Assembly: GCF_001007995.1 (NCBI RefSeq) | Contig: NZ_CP011389.1 | Span: forward strand, 62,001 to 126,000 | Source of the DNA: Deinococcus soli (ex Cha et al. 2016) | GTDB taxonomy: Bacteria; Deinococcota; Deinococci; Deinococcales; Deinococcaceae | Length of the DNA stretch: 64,000 nt | Direction: 5' to 3' | Shown here: piece after piece, positions 31,710 through 42,471 of the stretch | How positions within the stretch are numbered: position 1 is the first letter of the stretch | Layout: every line of letters starts with the position of its first letter | Notes under the pieces: model-generated | What the model was told of the DNA's origin: nothing | Database searches by the model: none | Seen by the model: the letters and a program-made list of their open reading frames with translations, nothing else | Translations under genes and position numbers: made by a program

Positions 31710-32851
31710 TCGTCGTCTCCCTGCCCATGCTGGGCGAGTTCAAGGTTGCGGGCGCGCACGCGGCGGTACGCGACGAAGATCAGGCACAACATGGCCGTCA
31801 CGATCGTGCCGACAATCGCCTGGAAGCGCAGGCCCTGAAGGCTCATGCCGACCGTGCCGCACGCCAGCGCCACCAGCCACAGGATCACGGCGGTGCGCCG
31901 CGCGCTGCTGGTCCGCGCCAGCACCCGGTGATGGATGTGGGTCTTGTCCGGGTGCCGCAGCGGGTTGCGGATACCGCGTGCCAGCCGCCCGATCACGACC
32001 TGGGTGGTGTCCAGCAGCGGCAGCGCCAGCACGATCAGCGGCACGATCAGGCTGGCGCCCGCACTGAACTTCAGCGTGCCCAGCAGGCTCACGGCGGCCA
32101 GCGTGTACCCGAAGAGGGTGCTGCCCGCGTCGCCCATGATGATGCGGCTGGGGTTGAAGTTATGCCGCAGGTACCCCAGCGCCGCGCCGGACAGGCCCGC
32201 GAGCAGAACGACGGCCGCGGCGCGGTCCGGGAACTGCGCGGCAGTGGCGAGCAACACGAAACTCGCCACGAACGCCACGCCGCCCACCACACCGTCCACG
32301 CCGTCCAGGAGGTTCACGGCGTTCGTCAGGGCCACCACCCACAGGATCGTGACGACCGTGCTCAGCGGCTGGTTGATCACGTCCGGCAGCGCCGGAATGA
32401 AGGGAATGCTGTTCAGGTCGATGCGCAGGTCGTTGACCAGCAGCAGGATCGCCGCGAGCGTCTGGACCAGCAGCCGCGTGACGGGCGACAGGCCGTACTG
32501 GTCGTCGATGAAGCCGACCAGCACCAGCATGGACGCGCCCAGCAGGATCGCCAGCACCTGGATGTTCACGATGTCCACCGCGATGGGCCGCAGCGCCCAC
32601 GCCAGGATGATGCTCACGATGAACCCGGCGTAGATGGCCAGCCCCCCGGCATTGGGCAGGGGTTCCTTGTTCAGGCGGCGTTCGTTGGGCTGGTCGGCCC
32701 ACCCGACCTGAATGGCGAAGTCCCGCAGGCGCGGAATGAAGAACCAGGTGAACACCCCGGCGCTGACGAAGGTGATCAGAACGCTCAGGAATCCCCGCCC
32801 GGTCAGGTCGGCGATCCCCAGCTGTGCAGCAAGTGCGCGGAGTGACTCCAT
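31706..32851 (-). CDS. wecA: undecaprenyl-phosphate N-acetylglucosaminyl/glycosyl-1-phosphate transferase
   Basis: 381 residues with about 11 membrane segments (WecA/TagO/MraY family). Conserved cytoplasmic motifs are visible: [11 protein letters not shown], the [11 protein letters not shown] loop with its essential aspartates, and the HIHHRVL histidine motif. It transfers a sugar-1-phosphate (probably GlcNAc-1-P) to undecaprenyl phosphate. The start ATG lies 10 bases after TACACT, giving a leader of only a few bases. Longer upstream starts would overlap the promoter. Confidence 0.9.
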
Positions 32852-32934
32852 AAACGGCCCAAGTGTAACGGCTGCCACGCCCGGAAGGTTTAGGTGCCCT
32901 GAGCACCCTCTCATCCAGGGATGCCCAGCCCCTG

Positions 32935-32957
32935 CCTCCACTTCGGGATGGTGGAGG
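32935..32957 (-). terminator. terminator after the beta-propeller protein gene
   Basis: CCTCCAC (32935-32941) pairs with GTGGAGG (32951-32957) around a 9-base loop, 18 bases downstream of the minus-strand stop. Confidence 0.55.
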
Positions 32958-32974
32958 TGGTCCGGGCCGGTCGG

Positions 32975-34726
32975 TCAGGGCGTCACGGTGAACGTGAGCA
33001 CGCTGCTCAGCCCGTTCAGCGGTCCCGCGCCGACCAGCAGCGTGCGGCTGTCCGCCCCCCACGCCAGGAACGCAGGCGCGCCGTCGAGCGGGACGCTGCG
33101 GGTCAATTCCCGCCCGCTGGCCGGGTCGTGCAGCACCACCACCCACCCGGACGGCGTGGGCGTCGCGGCGGCCAGCAGCGTGCTGTCGGGACTGAAGCGG
33201 ATGGGCGCGCCGCCGGGCAGGGTCGCCAGCGGCTGCCGCTGCCCCGGCGCGTACAGGTCGGTGCGGCCGTCGGCCCGCAGGTACGCGAAGGTGCCCCTGC
33301 CGCTGATCTGCACGTCGCGGTAAGCGGCGCCCGGCGTGACCGGCAGCGCGAAGGTCTTGCGGTTGGCGAGCAGCATGACGCGCGCCTCGCCCCGCGCGGG
33401 AAACAGGTACGCGCGCGTGGCGTCCGGCGACACCGTCACTCGGGCCAGCCCCGGCAGGGCCACCGTGAACGTCACCCGGCCGGTCTTCTGCGCGGTGACG
33501 CTCAGCCCCTGCGCGTTCCAGCTGGCGACGTGGTTGCCCCAGTGGTTCACGCTCAGGGCGGTCGCGCCCCGCTGCCCGGCCAGTGGCACGAGCGTCCCGC
33601 CGCGCAGTTCCGCCGCGCCGCTGCCAGTCAGGGCGAACGTGAAGCGCCCCACGCCCTGCACGTCCAGCGCGGGCGCGGCGCGCGGTCCGGCCCGCAGCGT
33701 GTCGTCGCGGCCCACGGTCGCCACCGAACCGTCCGCGAGGACCGCCCCGGCCCGCACCGCGCCGGGCAGGCGCAGCAGGGTCCGCGCGGTCGGCTGATCG
33801 GGCGTCCCGGCGCTCAGGGCCGCGCCACCGCCGCCGCTACTGAGACTCAGCACCTGTTCACGCGGTGAGAGGCTGGCGGGCGTGGCCCCCAGGCCGCTCA
33901 GGTTCGCGCGGCGTTCCCGGTGCCCGGTCTGCACGTCCCGCACCTGCGTCTCGCCGTCACGCAGGATGAGCACCGTGTTGTTGCGCAGCGGCAGGCCGCT
34001 GTACGCCCCGGCCGTCTCGGGGTCGCTGGCGCGCAGCACGGTCGTCGCGGGCAGTCCGTCCCGCAGCGCGACCAGCGTCCGTCCCAGCGGCACGGTCACG
34101 CTGCGCCCGTCGGCGCTGAACACCGCGCGGCCCGGCGCGCAGGTGTCGTCGCAGCTCATGCCGCTCAGGACCCGCAGCGTGCGCGTGTCGAGCAGTTGCG
34201 CGCGGCTGCCCCGCACGACCAGCGCGCGACTGCCGTCCGCCGCGACCGTCAGCGCCGCCACGGGCGCCGGGTCGAGCACCTCCCGCGACAGGTCCGCCGG
34301 GTTCACCCGTTCTAGACCTGCCCCGGACCCCACGAGCAGCTCACCGCCCGACCGGAACCCCGCGCCACTCAGGCCGGTAAAGGTCAGGGTGCCGGTCACG
34401 CGCCGCTGCGCCACGTCCACGAGAACCACGCGGTCCCCGACGAGCGCGGCGGCCAGCGTGGCGTCCGGCGTGACGCTCACGGCGCGGCAGGGCCCGCCTA
34501 GCCACGTACTGGCGGGGCTGCTCGGGTCGGCGGCCCCCAGATGCAGCAGCCGCTCGCCCAGGCACAGGTGCACGCCCTCGGCGGCGTCCCAGCGGGCCTC
34601 GGTCAGGGCGGGAGGGCCGGGCAGCAGCGGGGCGTCGCGGAGGCTCAGGGTGACGGCCCCGGCGGAACCGAGCAGGGCGCCCAGGGCAGCCACGCGGGCA
34701 AGACGGACAGGCGGGCGAGGGGACAC
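32975..34726 (-). CDS. secreted WD40/beta-propeller-like protein
   Basis: 583 residues from a GTG, which follows TACACT (AGTGTA at 34734-34739) by 7 bases. The N-terminus has an Arg-rich start and a hydrophobic stretch (VAALGALLGSAGAVTLSL) fitting a signal peptide. The body is made of repeating short beta-rich units with phrases such as SVTPDATLAAALVGDRVV, SADGRSVTVPLG, RFSPDSTLLAAA, typical of beta-propellers. Two cysteines sit in SCDDTCAPG. The ligand is unknown and no partner gene adjoins it. Confidence 0.75.
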   Translation of the reverse strand: MSPRPPVRLARVAALGALLGSAGAVTLSLRDAPLLPGPPALTEARWDAAEGVHLCLGERLLHLGAADPSSPASTWLGGPCRAVSVTPDATLAAALVGDRVVLVDVAQRRVTGTLTFTGLSGAGFRSGGELLVGSGAGLERVNPADLSREVLDPAPVAALTVAADGSRALVVRGSRAQLLDTRTLRVLSGMSCDDTCAPGRAVFSADGRSVTVPLGRTLVALRDGLPATTVLRASDPETAGAYSGLPLRNNTVLILRDGETQVRDVQTGHRERRANLSGLGATPASLSPREQVLSLSSGGGGAALSAGTPDQPTARTLLRLPGAVRAGAVLADGSVATVGRDDTLRAGPRAAPALDVQGVGRFTFALTGSGAAELRGGTLVPLAGQRGATALSVNHWGNHVASWNAQGLSVTAQKTGRVTFTVALPGLARVTVSPDATRAYLFPARGEARVMLLANRKTFALPVTPGAAYRDVQISGRGTFAYLRADGRTDLYAPGQRQPLATLPGGAPIRFSPDSTLLAAATPTPSGWVVVLHDPASGRELTRSVPLDGAPAFLAWGADSRTLLVGAGPLNGLSSVLTFTVTP

Positions 34727-34824
34727 GCGGCGGAGTGTAGCGTGCCCACCCTGACAGCCGTCTGTCCCGGTGCGCTCTCACCGGGCGGGACCGTCTAGCA
34801 GGTAAGACGGTGAGGCAGGTGAAA

Positions 34825-34857
34825 CAGGGGCACCGGCGGCATAGCCCGGTGCCCCTG
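34825..34857 (-). terminator. terminator after glgC
   Basis: CAGGGGCACCGG pairs perfectly with CCGGTGCCCCTG around a 9-base loop, 19 bases downstream of the glgC stop. Confidence 0.8.
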
Positions 34858-34875
34858 CATACCCGTGCCTTCAGG

Positions 34876-36117
34876 TCAGAACGTGAAGCCCTTCGGGACG
34901 ACGACCACGCCGTTGTCCGTGACGCTGAAGCCCCGGGCGCGGTCCTCCTCGGGGTCCAGGCCGATCTTCGTGCCGGGCGGGATGATCACGTTCTTGTCCA
35001 CGATGCAGTTGCGGATGTGTGCGTGGCGGCCGACCTCCACGTCGTCGAACAGCACGCAGCTCTCGACCAGCGAGTACGAGTGGGTGCGCACGCCGCGCCC
35101 CAGCAGGCTGTCGCGGACGGTGCCGCCGCTGATGATCGCGCCCCCCGCCATGATCGTGTTGAACGCCTGCCCCTTGCGGCCGTCACTCTCGTGCACGAAC
35201 TTCGCGGGTGGGGAGAACTCGCTGCTGGTCCGCAGCGGCCACTGCGGGTTGTAGATGTCGAACTCCGGGTTCACACTCACGAGGTCCATGCTGGCGTCGA
35301 AGTACGCGTCGAGCGTCCCCACGTCCCGCCAGTACGTGTTCGGACCGCCCTGCCCGGGGATGGGGTTGCGGTGGAAGTCGTATGCCATGACGTTGTACCC
35401 GTCGCTCAGGGCGCGGGGAATGACGTCCCCGCCGAAGTCGAACCCGGCCTCGCCGCCACCCATGTTCGTCTCGAGCAGTTCCTCCAGCGCGCGGCGCGAG
35501 AAGATGTAGTTCCCCATGCTGGTCAGGCTCACGCCCTCCTGCCCGGGGATGCTGGGCGGGTTTTTGGGTTTTTCCAGGAAGTCCGTAACGCGCCAGTTCT
35601 GGTCGACGTGCATCACGCCGAACTGGTGCGCCTGCGCCTGCGGCATCGGGTACGCGGCGATGGTGACGTCCGCGCGGGTCTCGATGTGTTTTTGCAGCAT
35701 GTGCTCGACGTTCATCTTGTAGATGTGGTCGCCGCTGAAGATCGCGACGTAGTCGGCCTCGTAGTTGTCGATCAGGTGCATGTTCTGGTACACCGCGTCG
35801 GCGGTCCCGCGGTACCACACGGGCCCGAGTTCCTCGATGCGGTACATCTGCGCGGGGACCAGCGTGATGAAGTAGTCGCTGAGGAACGTCCCGAACCGCC
35901 AGCCGCGCTGGATGTGCTCGGTGAGGCTCTGCGCCTTGTACTGCGTGAGCACGTAGATGGAGAACACGCCGCTGTTGATGAAGTTGTTGATCGCGAAGTC
36001 GATGATGCGGTACTTGCTGCCGAACGGCACCGCCGGTTTGCTGCGCTTCTGCGTCAGCGGGGCCAGGCGGCTGCCCTGCCCGCCCGCGAGGATCATTCCC
36101 AGAACGCGTGGTTTCAT
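34876..36117 (-). CDS. glgC: glucose-1-phosphate adenylyltransferase
   Basis: 413 residues. It makes ADP-glucose, the donor for glycogen. The N-terminus [22 protein letters not shown] holds the nucleotidyl-transfer loop, [14 protein letters not shown] and [10 protein letters not shown] follow, and a left-handed helix-like repeat occupies the last third. GGAGGGAG precedes the ATG by 5 bases; the likely -10 box TATTGT (ACAATA at 36173-36178) gives a leader of about 50 bases. Unlike most neighbours it is therefore not leaderless. Confidence 0.96.
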   Translation of the reverse strand: MKPRVLGMILAGGQGSRLAPLTQKRSKPAVPFGSKYRIIDFAINNFINSGVFSIYVLTQYKAQSLTEHIQRGWRFGTFLSDYFITLVPAQMYRIEELGPVWYRGTADAVYQNMHLIDNYEADYVAIFSGDHIYKMNVEHMLQKHIETRADVTIAAYPMPQAQAHQFGVMHVDQNWRVTDFLEKPKNPPSIPGQEGVSLTSMGNYIFSRRALEELLETNMGGGEAGFDFGGDVIPRALSDGYNVMAYDFHRNPIPGQGGPNTYWRDVGTLDAYFDASMDLVSVNPEFDIYNPQWPLRTSSEFSPPAKFVHESDGRKGQAFNTIMAGGAIISGGTVRDSLLGRGVRTHSYSLVESCVLFDDVEVGRHAHIRNCIVDKNVIIPPGTKIGLDPEEDRARGFSVTDNGVVVVPKGFTF

Positions 36118-36249
36118 GTGTGCTCCCTCCAGTGATGGCGGTGGACGTGGGCGGACGCTGCGGGTGACTGTCACAATACCGGACCGGCCCGGTCGCGCTC
36201 GCCGGGGTGGGCTGCACAGCCCGCCAGCATGACCTGCGGAGGCGTTACC

Positions 36250-37158
36250 CTAGCGGCTCAGGACGTCCCGCAGGGCCGCGTGGACTTCACCGGCACTTAA
36301 TACAGGGGCGCGCAGCTGCGTCCGCATGAACGTCAGCTGCCGCTTGGCATACTGACGCGTGGCGAGCGTCACCTGCGCCGCCGCGTCCTCCACGCTCAGG
36401 GACCCGCGAGCCACTGCCAGCGCCTCACGGTACCCGAGCGCCTGCCACACCGTGGGGCGCGGTCGCGCCTCCGGTTCCACCTGCCCGGCGAGCCACGCGG
36501 CCTCGTCCGCCCAGCCACGCGCGAACATCTCAGTCACCCGCGCGTGCATGCGGGCCTCCAGATCCGGCGCGGGCCGCGTGAACGCCAGCGGCGCGTAGCG
36601 GAACGCGGGCTCACTGCGCCCGAACGACCCCGGGAACCGCCCGGTCCGGCGGTGGACCTCCACGGCCCGGACCACCCGGCGCGGGTTACGTTCCATGCGC
36701 GCCGCCTCGGCCGGGTCCGTCGCGGCGATGTCGGCCAGCAGTGCGTCCAAGCCCCGCGCCTCCAGGTCCGCCTCGACCTGCGCGCGCACGTGCGGGTCGC
36801 TGGGGGGGGTCAGCGGCAGCCCCTGCATCAGGCCCTGCAGGTAGAAGCCGGTGCCGCCCACCACCAGCGGCGTCCGCCCACGCGCCAGGACGTCCCCGAT
36901 GGCCGCCTCGGCGAGCGCCACGAAGCGCGCCACGTCGAACGCCCCGGTCACCTCCGCCACGTCGATCAGGTGGTGCGGCACACGCGAGAGGTCCGCTGCA
37001 CTTGGCTTCGCCGTGCCGATATCCAGGCCCCGGTATACCGTGAACGCGTCCGCGCTGATGACCTCCGCGCCGTACGCCAGGGCCGCCTCCAGCGCCAGGG
37101 CCGACTTCCCGGCGGCGGTCGGGGCGGTCAGGATCGGAACGGTCTGCGGGCCTTGCAC
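36250..37158 (-). CDS. miaA: tRNA dimethylallyltransferase
   Basis: 302 residues. It adds dimethylallyl to A37 of tRNAs reading U-starting codons. The P-loop TAPTAAGKSAL, VYRGLDIGTAKPSA, VVGGTGFYLQGL and NPRRVVRAVEV are family landmarks. The usual D-S-x-Q element after the P-loop region reads D-A-F-T here. The GTG at 37158 follows TATCAT (ATGATA at 37166-37171) by 7 bases; the long open frame upstream lacks MiaA similarity and includes the promoter. Confidence 0.93.
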   Translation of the reverse strand: MQGPQTVPILTAPTAAGKSALALEAALAYGAEVISADAFTVYRGLDIGTAKPSAADLSRVPHHLIDVAEVTGAFDVARFVALAEAAIGDVLARGRTPLVVGGTGFYLQGLMQGLPLTPPSDPHVRAQVEADLEARGLDALLADIAATDPAEAARMERNPRRVVRAVEVHRRTGRFPGSFGRSEPAFRYAPLAFTRPAPDLEARMHARVTEMFARGWADEAAWLAGQVEPEARPRPTVWQALGYREALAVARGSLSVEDAAAQVTLATRQYAKRQLTFMRTQLRAPVLSAGEVHAALRDVLSR

Positions 37159-37165
37159 GCGCCCG

Positions 37166-37221
37166 ATGATAGCCGCCCGGGCGGGAATGCACAGTGTTGC
37201 CGCGCCGAGCGGTGCTAGCCT
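37166..37221. promoter_or_regulatory. divergent leaderless promoters of miaA and hsp20
   Basis: TATCAT for miaA (37166-37171, minus strand) and TAGCCT for the Hsp20 gene (37216-37221, plus strand) are each 7 bases from their start codons. The two transcripts leave from a region of about 70 bases. Confidence 0.6.
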
Positions 37222-37228
37222 GGGCCGC

Positions 37229-37618
37229 ATGAACGAACCCGTGCTGGCGCGCCTGCACCACCTCATGACGCTGCGCGAGGAGGTCGAGGCCCTCGCGGGC
37301 GTCGGCCCGTGGACCCCCGCTGCCGACTGGTGCGACGGCGACACCCACCTGGAACTGCACCTGGACGTTCCCGGCGCCCTCCCCGACAGCCTCGAACTGC
37401 TCGAGGAGGGTGACACCGTGACCGTCGCCGGACAGCGCCCCGAACTGACCCGCCTGCTGCACGCCGAGCGGCCCAGTGGCACCTTCCGCCGCACCTTCAC
37501 CTTCCCCGAGCCGGTCGTGCCCCAGTCCGGTCAGGCCACCCTGAGCGGCGGCGTGCTGACCGTGAAATTTGAGAAACGCCACCCGACCATCAACGTGACG
37601 GCCCACAGCGACGACTGA
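37229..37618 (+). CDS. Hsp20/alpha-crystallin small heat-shock protein
   Basis: 129 residues. A short N-terminal arm is followed by an alpha-crystallin domain (ELHLDVPGALPDSLELLEEGDTVTV in pieces; RTFTFPEPVVPQSGQATLSGGVLTVKF). The tail is short and lacks the I-x-I oligomer motif except for INVT. It is an ATP-independent holdase. The ATG follows TAGCCT by 7 bases. No CIRCE-type inverted repeat is visible upstream. Confidence 0.85.
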   Translation: MNEPVLARLHHLMTLREEVEALAGVGPWTPAADWCDGDTHLELHLDVPGALPDSLELLEEGDTVTVAGQRPELTRLLHAERPSGTFRRTFTFPEPVVPQSGQATLSGGVLTVKFEKRHPTINVTAHSDD

Positions 37619-37677
37619 CCGAAGTGGCGCCCGGTGAAGCGCTCTGGCTCGCTGGCGCGTGGCGCTCCGGTGGAGGT

Positions 37678-38484
37678 TCAGCGGTCCTGCGGTGGCTCGC
37701 CGGTGGCCGCCTCGTCCTTGCGGGCCAGCAGCGCCTCCTGCACGGCGCGCTCCACAGCCTGCGAGCGGACGGTGCGGGCCGCGCGGACCGTAAACAGCAT
37801 GACCACCCCGGCGAACAGCATCGTGAAGTACAGGTACGCGCTCGGCACACCTACCTCGAAGGCCTCCGCGACCAGATTCGTGCCGACCAGCAGCAGGAAC
37901 GCCGCCGCGAGCAGCTTGAGCGGGGGGTGGGTGTCCAGGTAGCGGCTGATCGGGCCGCTGGCAGCCACCATGATGATCATGGCGATCACGACCGCCGTGA
38001 TCATGACGGGGACGTCGCCGCTCACGCCGATGGCGGTGATCACGCTGTCCAGGCTGAACACGATGTCGATCAGCGGAATCTGCAGGATCACACTCAGGAA
38101 CGACACCTGCCCCACCTGCGCCTCGCCGCTGCCCAGCGGGTCGGCCGACATGCGCGACAGTTCCCGGACGCTCTTGACCATCAGGAACAGCCCCCCGCCG
38201 ATCAGGATCAGGTCACGGACACTGAAGTCCTGCCCCAGCAAACTGAACAGCGGCGCCTGCAGGCGCGTGAGCCACGCGATACCCGCCAGCAGCGCCACGC
38301 GCGTCACGACCGCCAGCCCCAGGCCCAGCGTGCGGGCCAGCGCCTGCTGCGACCTCGGCAGCCTCGAGGCGAGCAGCGTGATGAACACGATGTTGTCGAT
38401 GCCCAGCACGAGTTCCAGCAGCGTGAGGCTCAGGACCGCCACCCAGCCCTGCGGGGTAGTCAGGACATGCAGGAACTCGCTCAT
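37678..38484 (-). CDS. TerC-family integral membrane protein
   Basis: 268 residues, about seven membrane segments. The acidic in-membrane motifs LVLGIDNIVFITLLA and IVFSLDSVITAIG mark TerC proteins, associated with manganese/calcium or tellurite handling. The basic, charged last 30 residues are cytoplasmic. Start chosen at MSEFLHVL, 7 bases after TAGCGT (ACGCTA at 38492-38497). Manganese relevance in a stress-tolerant host is inference. Confidence 0.9.
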   Translation of the reverse strand: MSEFLHVLTTPQGWVAVLSLTLLELVLGIDNIVFITLLASRLPRSQQALARTLGLGLAVVTRVALLAGIAWLTRLQAPLFSLLGQDFSVRDLILIGGGLFLMVKSVRELSRMSADPLGSGEAQVGQVSFLSVILQIPLIDIVFSLDSVITAIGVSGDVPVMITAVVIAMIIMVAASGPISRYLDTHPPLKLLAAAFLLLVGTNLVAEAFEVGVPSAYLYFTMLFAGVVMLFTVRAARTVRSQAVERAVQEALLARKDEAATGEPPQDR

Positions 38485-38578
38485 GCCCAGCACGCTACGC
38501 AGTGCGCACCGCCACCGCGCGGAGGGTAAAGGGACGCTCAAGTGCCCCGCCTGGCCTGCCTCCTACACTGCAATTCTC

Positions 38579-38614
38579 ATGCCACGCTCAGCCTCCCGAC
38601 GGGGTCGCCCGTGA
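38579..38614 (+). CDS. leaderless mini-ORF (11 codons) overlapping the AI-2E permease start
   Basis: TACACT at 38564-38569 precedes an ATG by 9 bases, so the transcript would begin at or a few bases before it. The frame encodes MPRSASRRGRP and ends in TGA at 38612-38614, overlapping the GTG (38611) of the permease gene as GTGA. The spacing is looser than for the two other mini-ORFs of this type. Confidence 0.42.
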   Translation: MPRSASRRGRP

Positions 38615-39900
38615 CCACCCCTGATCCGCGCCCACCCGCCAGTGTCTTTGTCCTGAACCTGCTGCCGGTCGCCACCGCCGTCATCCTGATCCTGCTGGGC
38701 CTGTCCTTCTTCAGCAAGGTCGCCCCCAGCCTGCTGGCCATCACGCTGGCGATCATCGTCGCCACCGCCCTGAACCCCGTCGCGCGGCGCCTGGAACGCT
38801 GGATGCCCCGCGCGGCCGCCGGGTCCCTGACCGTGCTGCTGGTCGTCGCCGTGATCGGCGTGGCGCTGTTCCTGGCCGTGCCGCCCATCGCCGCTCAGCT
38901 GGGCAGCATCGGCGGGAGCAGCTTCAACCTCAGCCGCATCGAGCCGCAGCTGAATGCGTGGCTGCGCGCCCACCCTCAGCTGGACGCCATGCTCCCCCCT
39001 GACATCTTCGACCGTGCCCAGGCGCAGCTGAGCAAGGTGGGCAGCCGCGCGGCCGAGCAACTGCCCAGCCTCCTGAGCCTCGTGCTGGGCGGCGTGTTCA
39101 CCGGCCTGATCACGCTCGTCATGGTCGTGTACGTCCTGGGGAACCCCGTGCCACTCGTGAACGGCGTCCTGGGCGCCGTGCCGCCCAAGCACCGGCTGGC
39201 CGCCACGTACGCCCTGGCACAGATCCTCAAGCAGACCGGCGCCTGGGGCCGCGCCACGCTCCTCGTGATGCTCGTCACCGGCTCCTGCACCGCGCTGGGC
39301 TTCTACCTGCTGGGCGTGCAGAACTGGCTGGTGTTCGGCCTGCTCGCCGCGCTGGGCGAACTGGTCCCCACCATCGGCCCGATCTTCGCGACCATCCCAC
39401 CGGTCCTGTTCACGCTGGCCGACGATCCCCAGAAGGCCGTGTGGGTTGCCGTGTTCGTCCTGGTGTTCCAGCAGGTCAGCGGCTTCGCCCTCAGCCCCCT
39501 GCTCGTCGGGGGCGCGGGCAACCTGCACCCCCTGAGCGTCATCGTGGGCGTCGTGCTGTTCGGCGGCGTGTTCGGCCTGGTCGGCGCGTTCCTGACCGTC
39601 CCGTTCCTGATCGTCATCAAGGCCGTCTACCAGCACTTCTACCTGCGCGAAGCCCCGGACATCCCCGACGCGGTCGCTATGGCTCTCATCAGCGGCGTCG
39701 TGGAAGACCAGCTCGAACGCGAGGATGAGGCCAGAGAGGCTGTGCGCAGGGCCCGCGCCGAGGTGCAGGAAGCCGAACTCGAACGGCAGCTGGAAGACGG
39801 CGAACTGGACCTCGAGGCTGCGCTGGCCGCCGACGTCACCCCCGACGGGGCCAGTCCCCAGGACCCGCCCGGCGGTCCATCCGCCCCGCGCGCCCCCTGA
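38611..39900 (+). CDS. AI-2E-family (PerM-like) transporter
   Basis: 429 residues with about eight membrane segments (VLNLLPVATAVILILLGLSFF at the start; LIVFGLLAALGELVPTIGPIFATIP-like region, the family signature E-x2-P-x2-G-P). The family includes putative autoinducer-2 exporters and Na+/H+ exchangers; the substrate is unproven. The last 80 residues are an acidic, coiled-coil-like cytoplasmic tail ending in a proline-rich segment. The GTG start was chosen because of the mini-ORF overlap and lack of a ribosome binding site. Confidence 0.88.
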   Translation: MTTPDPRPPASVFVLNLLPVATAVILILLGLSFFSKVAPSLLAITLAIIVATALNPVARRLERWMPRAAAGSLTVLLVVAVIGVALFLAVPPIAAQLGSIGGSSFNLSRIEPQLNAWLRAHPQLDAMLPPDIFDRAQAQLSKVGSRAAEQLPSLLSLVLGGVFTGLITLVMVVYVLGNPVPLVNGVLGAVPPKHRLAATYALAQILKQTGAWGRATLLVMLVTGSCTALGFYLLGVQNWLVFGLLAALGELVPTIGPIFATIPPVLFTLADDPQKAVWVAVFVLVFQQVSGFALSPLLVGGAGNLHPLSVIVGVVLFGGVFGLVGAFLTVPFLIVIKAVYQHFYLREAPDIPDAVAMALISGVVEDQLEREDEAREAVRRARAEVQEAELERQLEDGELDLEAALAADVTPDGASPQDPPGGPSAPRAP

Positions 39901-39905
39901 TCTGC

Positions 39906-40037
39906 TAGAATCTGCGTTTGGGTGTCCCGCCCACGCGACGTGCGGCGGGCTTTTTCATGCCTACGAGAGCAGAAGGCCGCCGGCGCGCGCAAAGGCGCAG
40001 AGGGCCAACCGCTCCGACAACAAGGGAGCTGAACTAC
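39906..40037 (+). promoter_or_regulatory. typA promoter candidate and leader
   Basis: TAGAAT at 39906-39911 is the only good -10 box between the permease stop (39900) and typA. Transcription from it would start near 39918 and run at once into an intrinsic terminator (39926-39955). GGGAG at 40024-40028 is the likely ribosome binding site. No -35 consensus is visible. Confidence 0.45.
39926..39955 (+). terminator. intrinsic terminator between the permease and typA
   Basis: CCCGCC-CACG pairs with CGTG-(C)-GGCGGG around the tri-base loop CGA, with one bulge, and is followed by CTTTTTC. It can end the upstream transcript and also attenuate typA transcription. Confidence 0.85.
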
Positions 40038-41819
<1,782 letters not shown>

Positions 41820-41837
41820 ACTCCGCAATGCGCCGCG

Positions 41838-41859
41838 CCCCCTCCCTTCCCGGAGGGGG
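41838..41859 (+). terminator. terminator after typA
   Basis: CCCCCTCC (41838-41845) pairs with GGAGGGGG (41852-41859) around a 6-base loop; only a weak T-rich tail follows (TGTTGCCTTT). Confidence 0.65.
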
Positions 41860-41950
41860 TGTTGCCTTTGGCCTTGGCCCGGCCCTCACCGCCCTCACGC
41901 CCTGCCCGCCCTACACTCGGGCAATCCAGCGTGACCAGGAGGTGCCCCCC

Positions 41951-42469
41951 GTGAACGCCACCACCGTCCCCCGCTCCCGCCCGTTGCCCCTGGCTGCCCT
42001 GACGCTCGCCGCCCTGACCCTTGCCACCCTGCTGAGTGCCTGCTCGCCGGGCCGCGACGACCGCTCCGCCGACACCACCCAGGCGGCCGCCGACACCGCC
42101 CTGCGCGACGCCATGACCGCCAGCGCCCGCGCCGTCCAGGGCACCGACCTGAAGGCCGACGCCCGCTGGTTCACCTGCCCGGGCGGCATCGGATCACGCT
42201 ACAGCGGCGGCGGCGTCATGACCTCACCCCCGGGCGACCGCACAGATCAGCTGGCCGCCATCCGGGACGCCGTCCTGGCCGCCGGATTCCAGGACGCGAC
42301 GCAGGTCGACGGGTACGTCACCGCCCAGCGGAACGACGTGGACGTCAGCATCCGCTTCCGCCTGCCTGACGGGTCGTGGACGTTCAGCGTCCTCACCCGC
42401 TGCTACACCTACGGCGGGAAGGACCGCGCGCGCGTGAAATCCAGCGACCGCCACGTCATCCTGCCCTGA
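41951..42469 (+). CDS. lipoprotein of unknown function
   Basis: 172 residues from a GTG. The signal peptide ends in a lipobox LLSAC with the acylated Cys31. The mature part includes two cysteines (FTCPGG and TRCYTYGGK) and a small alpha/beta domain. Leader: TACACT at 41912-41917, start near 41924, AGGAGGT at 41938-41944 with 6 bases to the start, so this gene uses a classical ribosome binding site. No family recognised. Confidence 0.75.
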   Translation: MNATTVPRSRPLPLAALTLAALTLATLLSACSPGRDDRSADTTQAAADTALRDAMTASARAVQGTDLKADARWFTCPGGIGSRYSGGGVMTSPPGDRTDQLAAIRDAVLAAGFQDATQVDGYVTAQRNDVDVSIRFRLPDGSWTFSVLTRCYTYGGKDRARVKSSDRHVILP

Positions 42470-42471
42470 GG

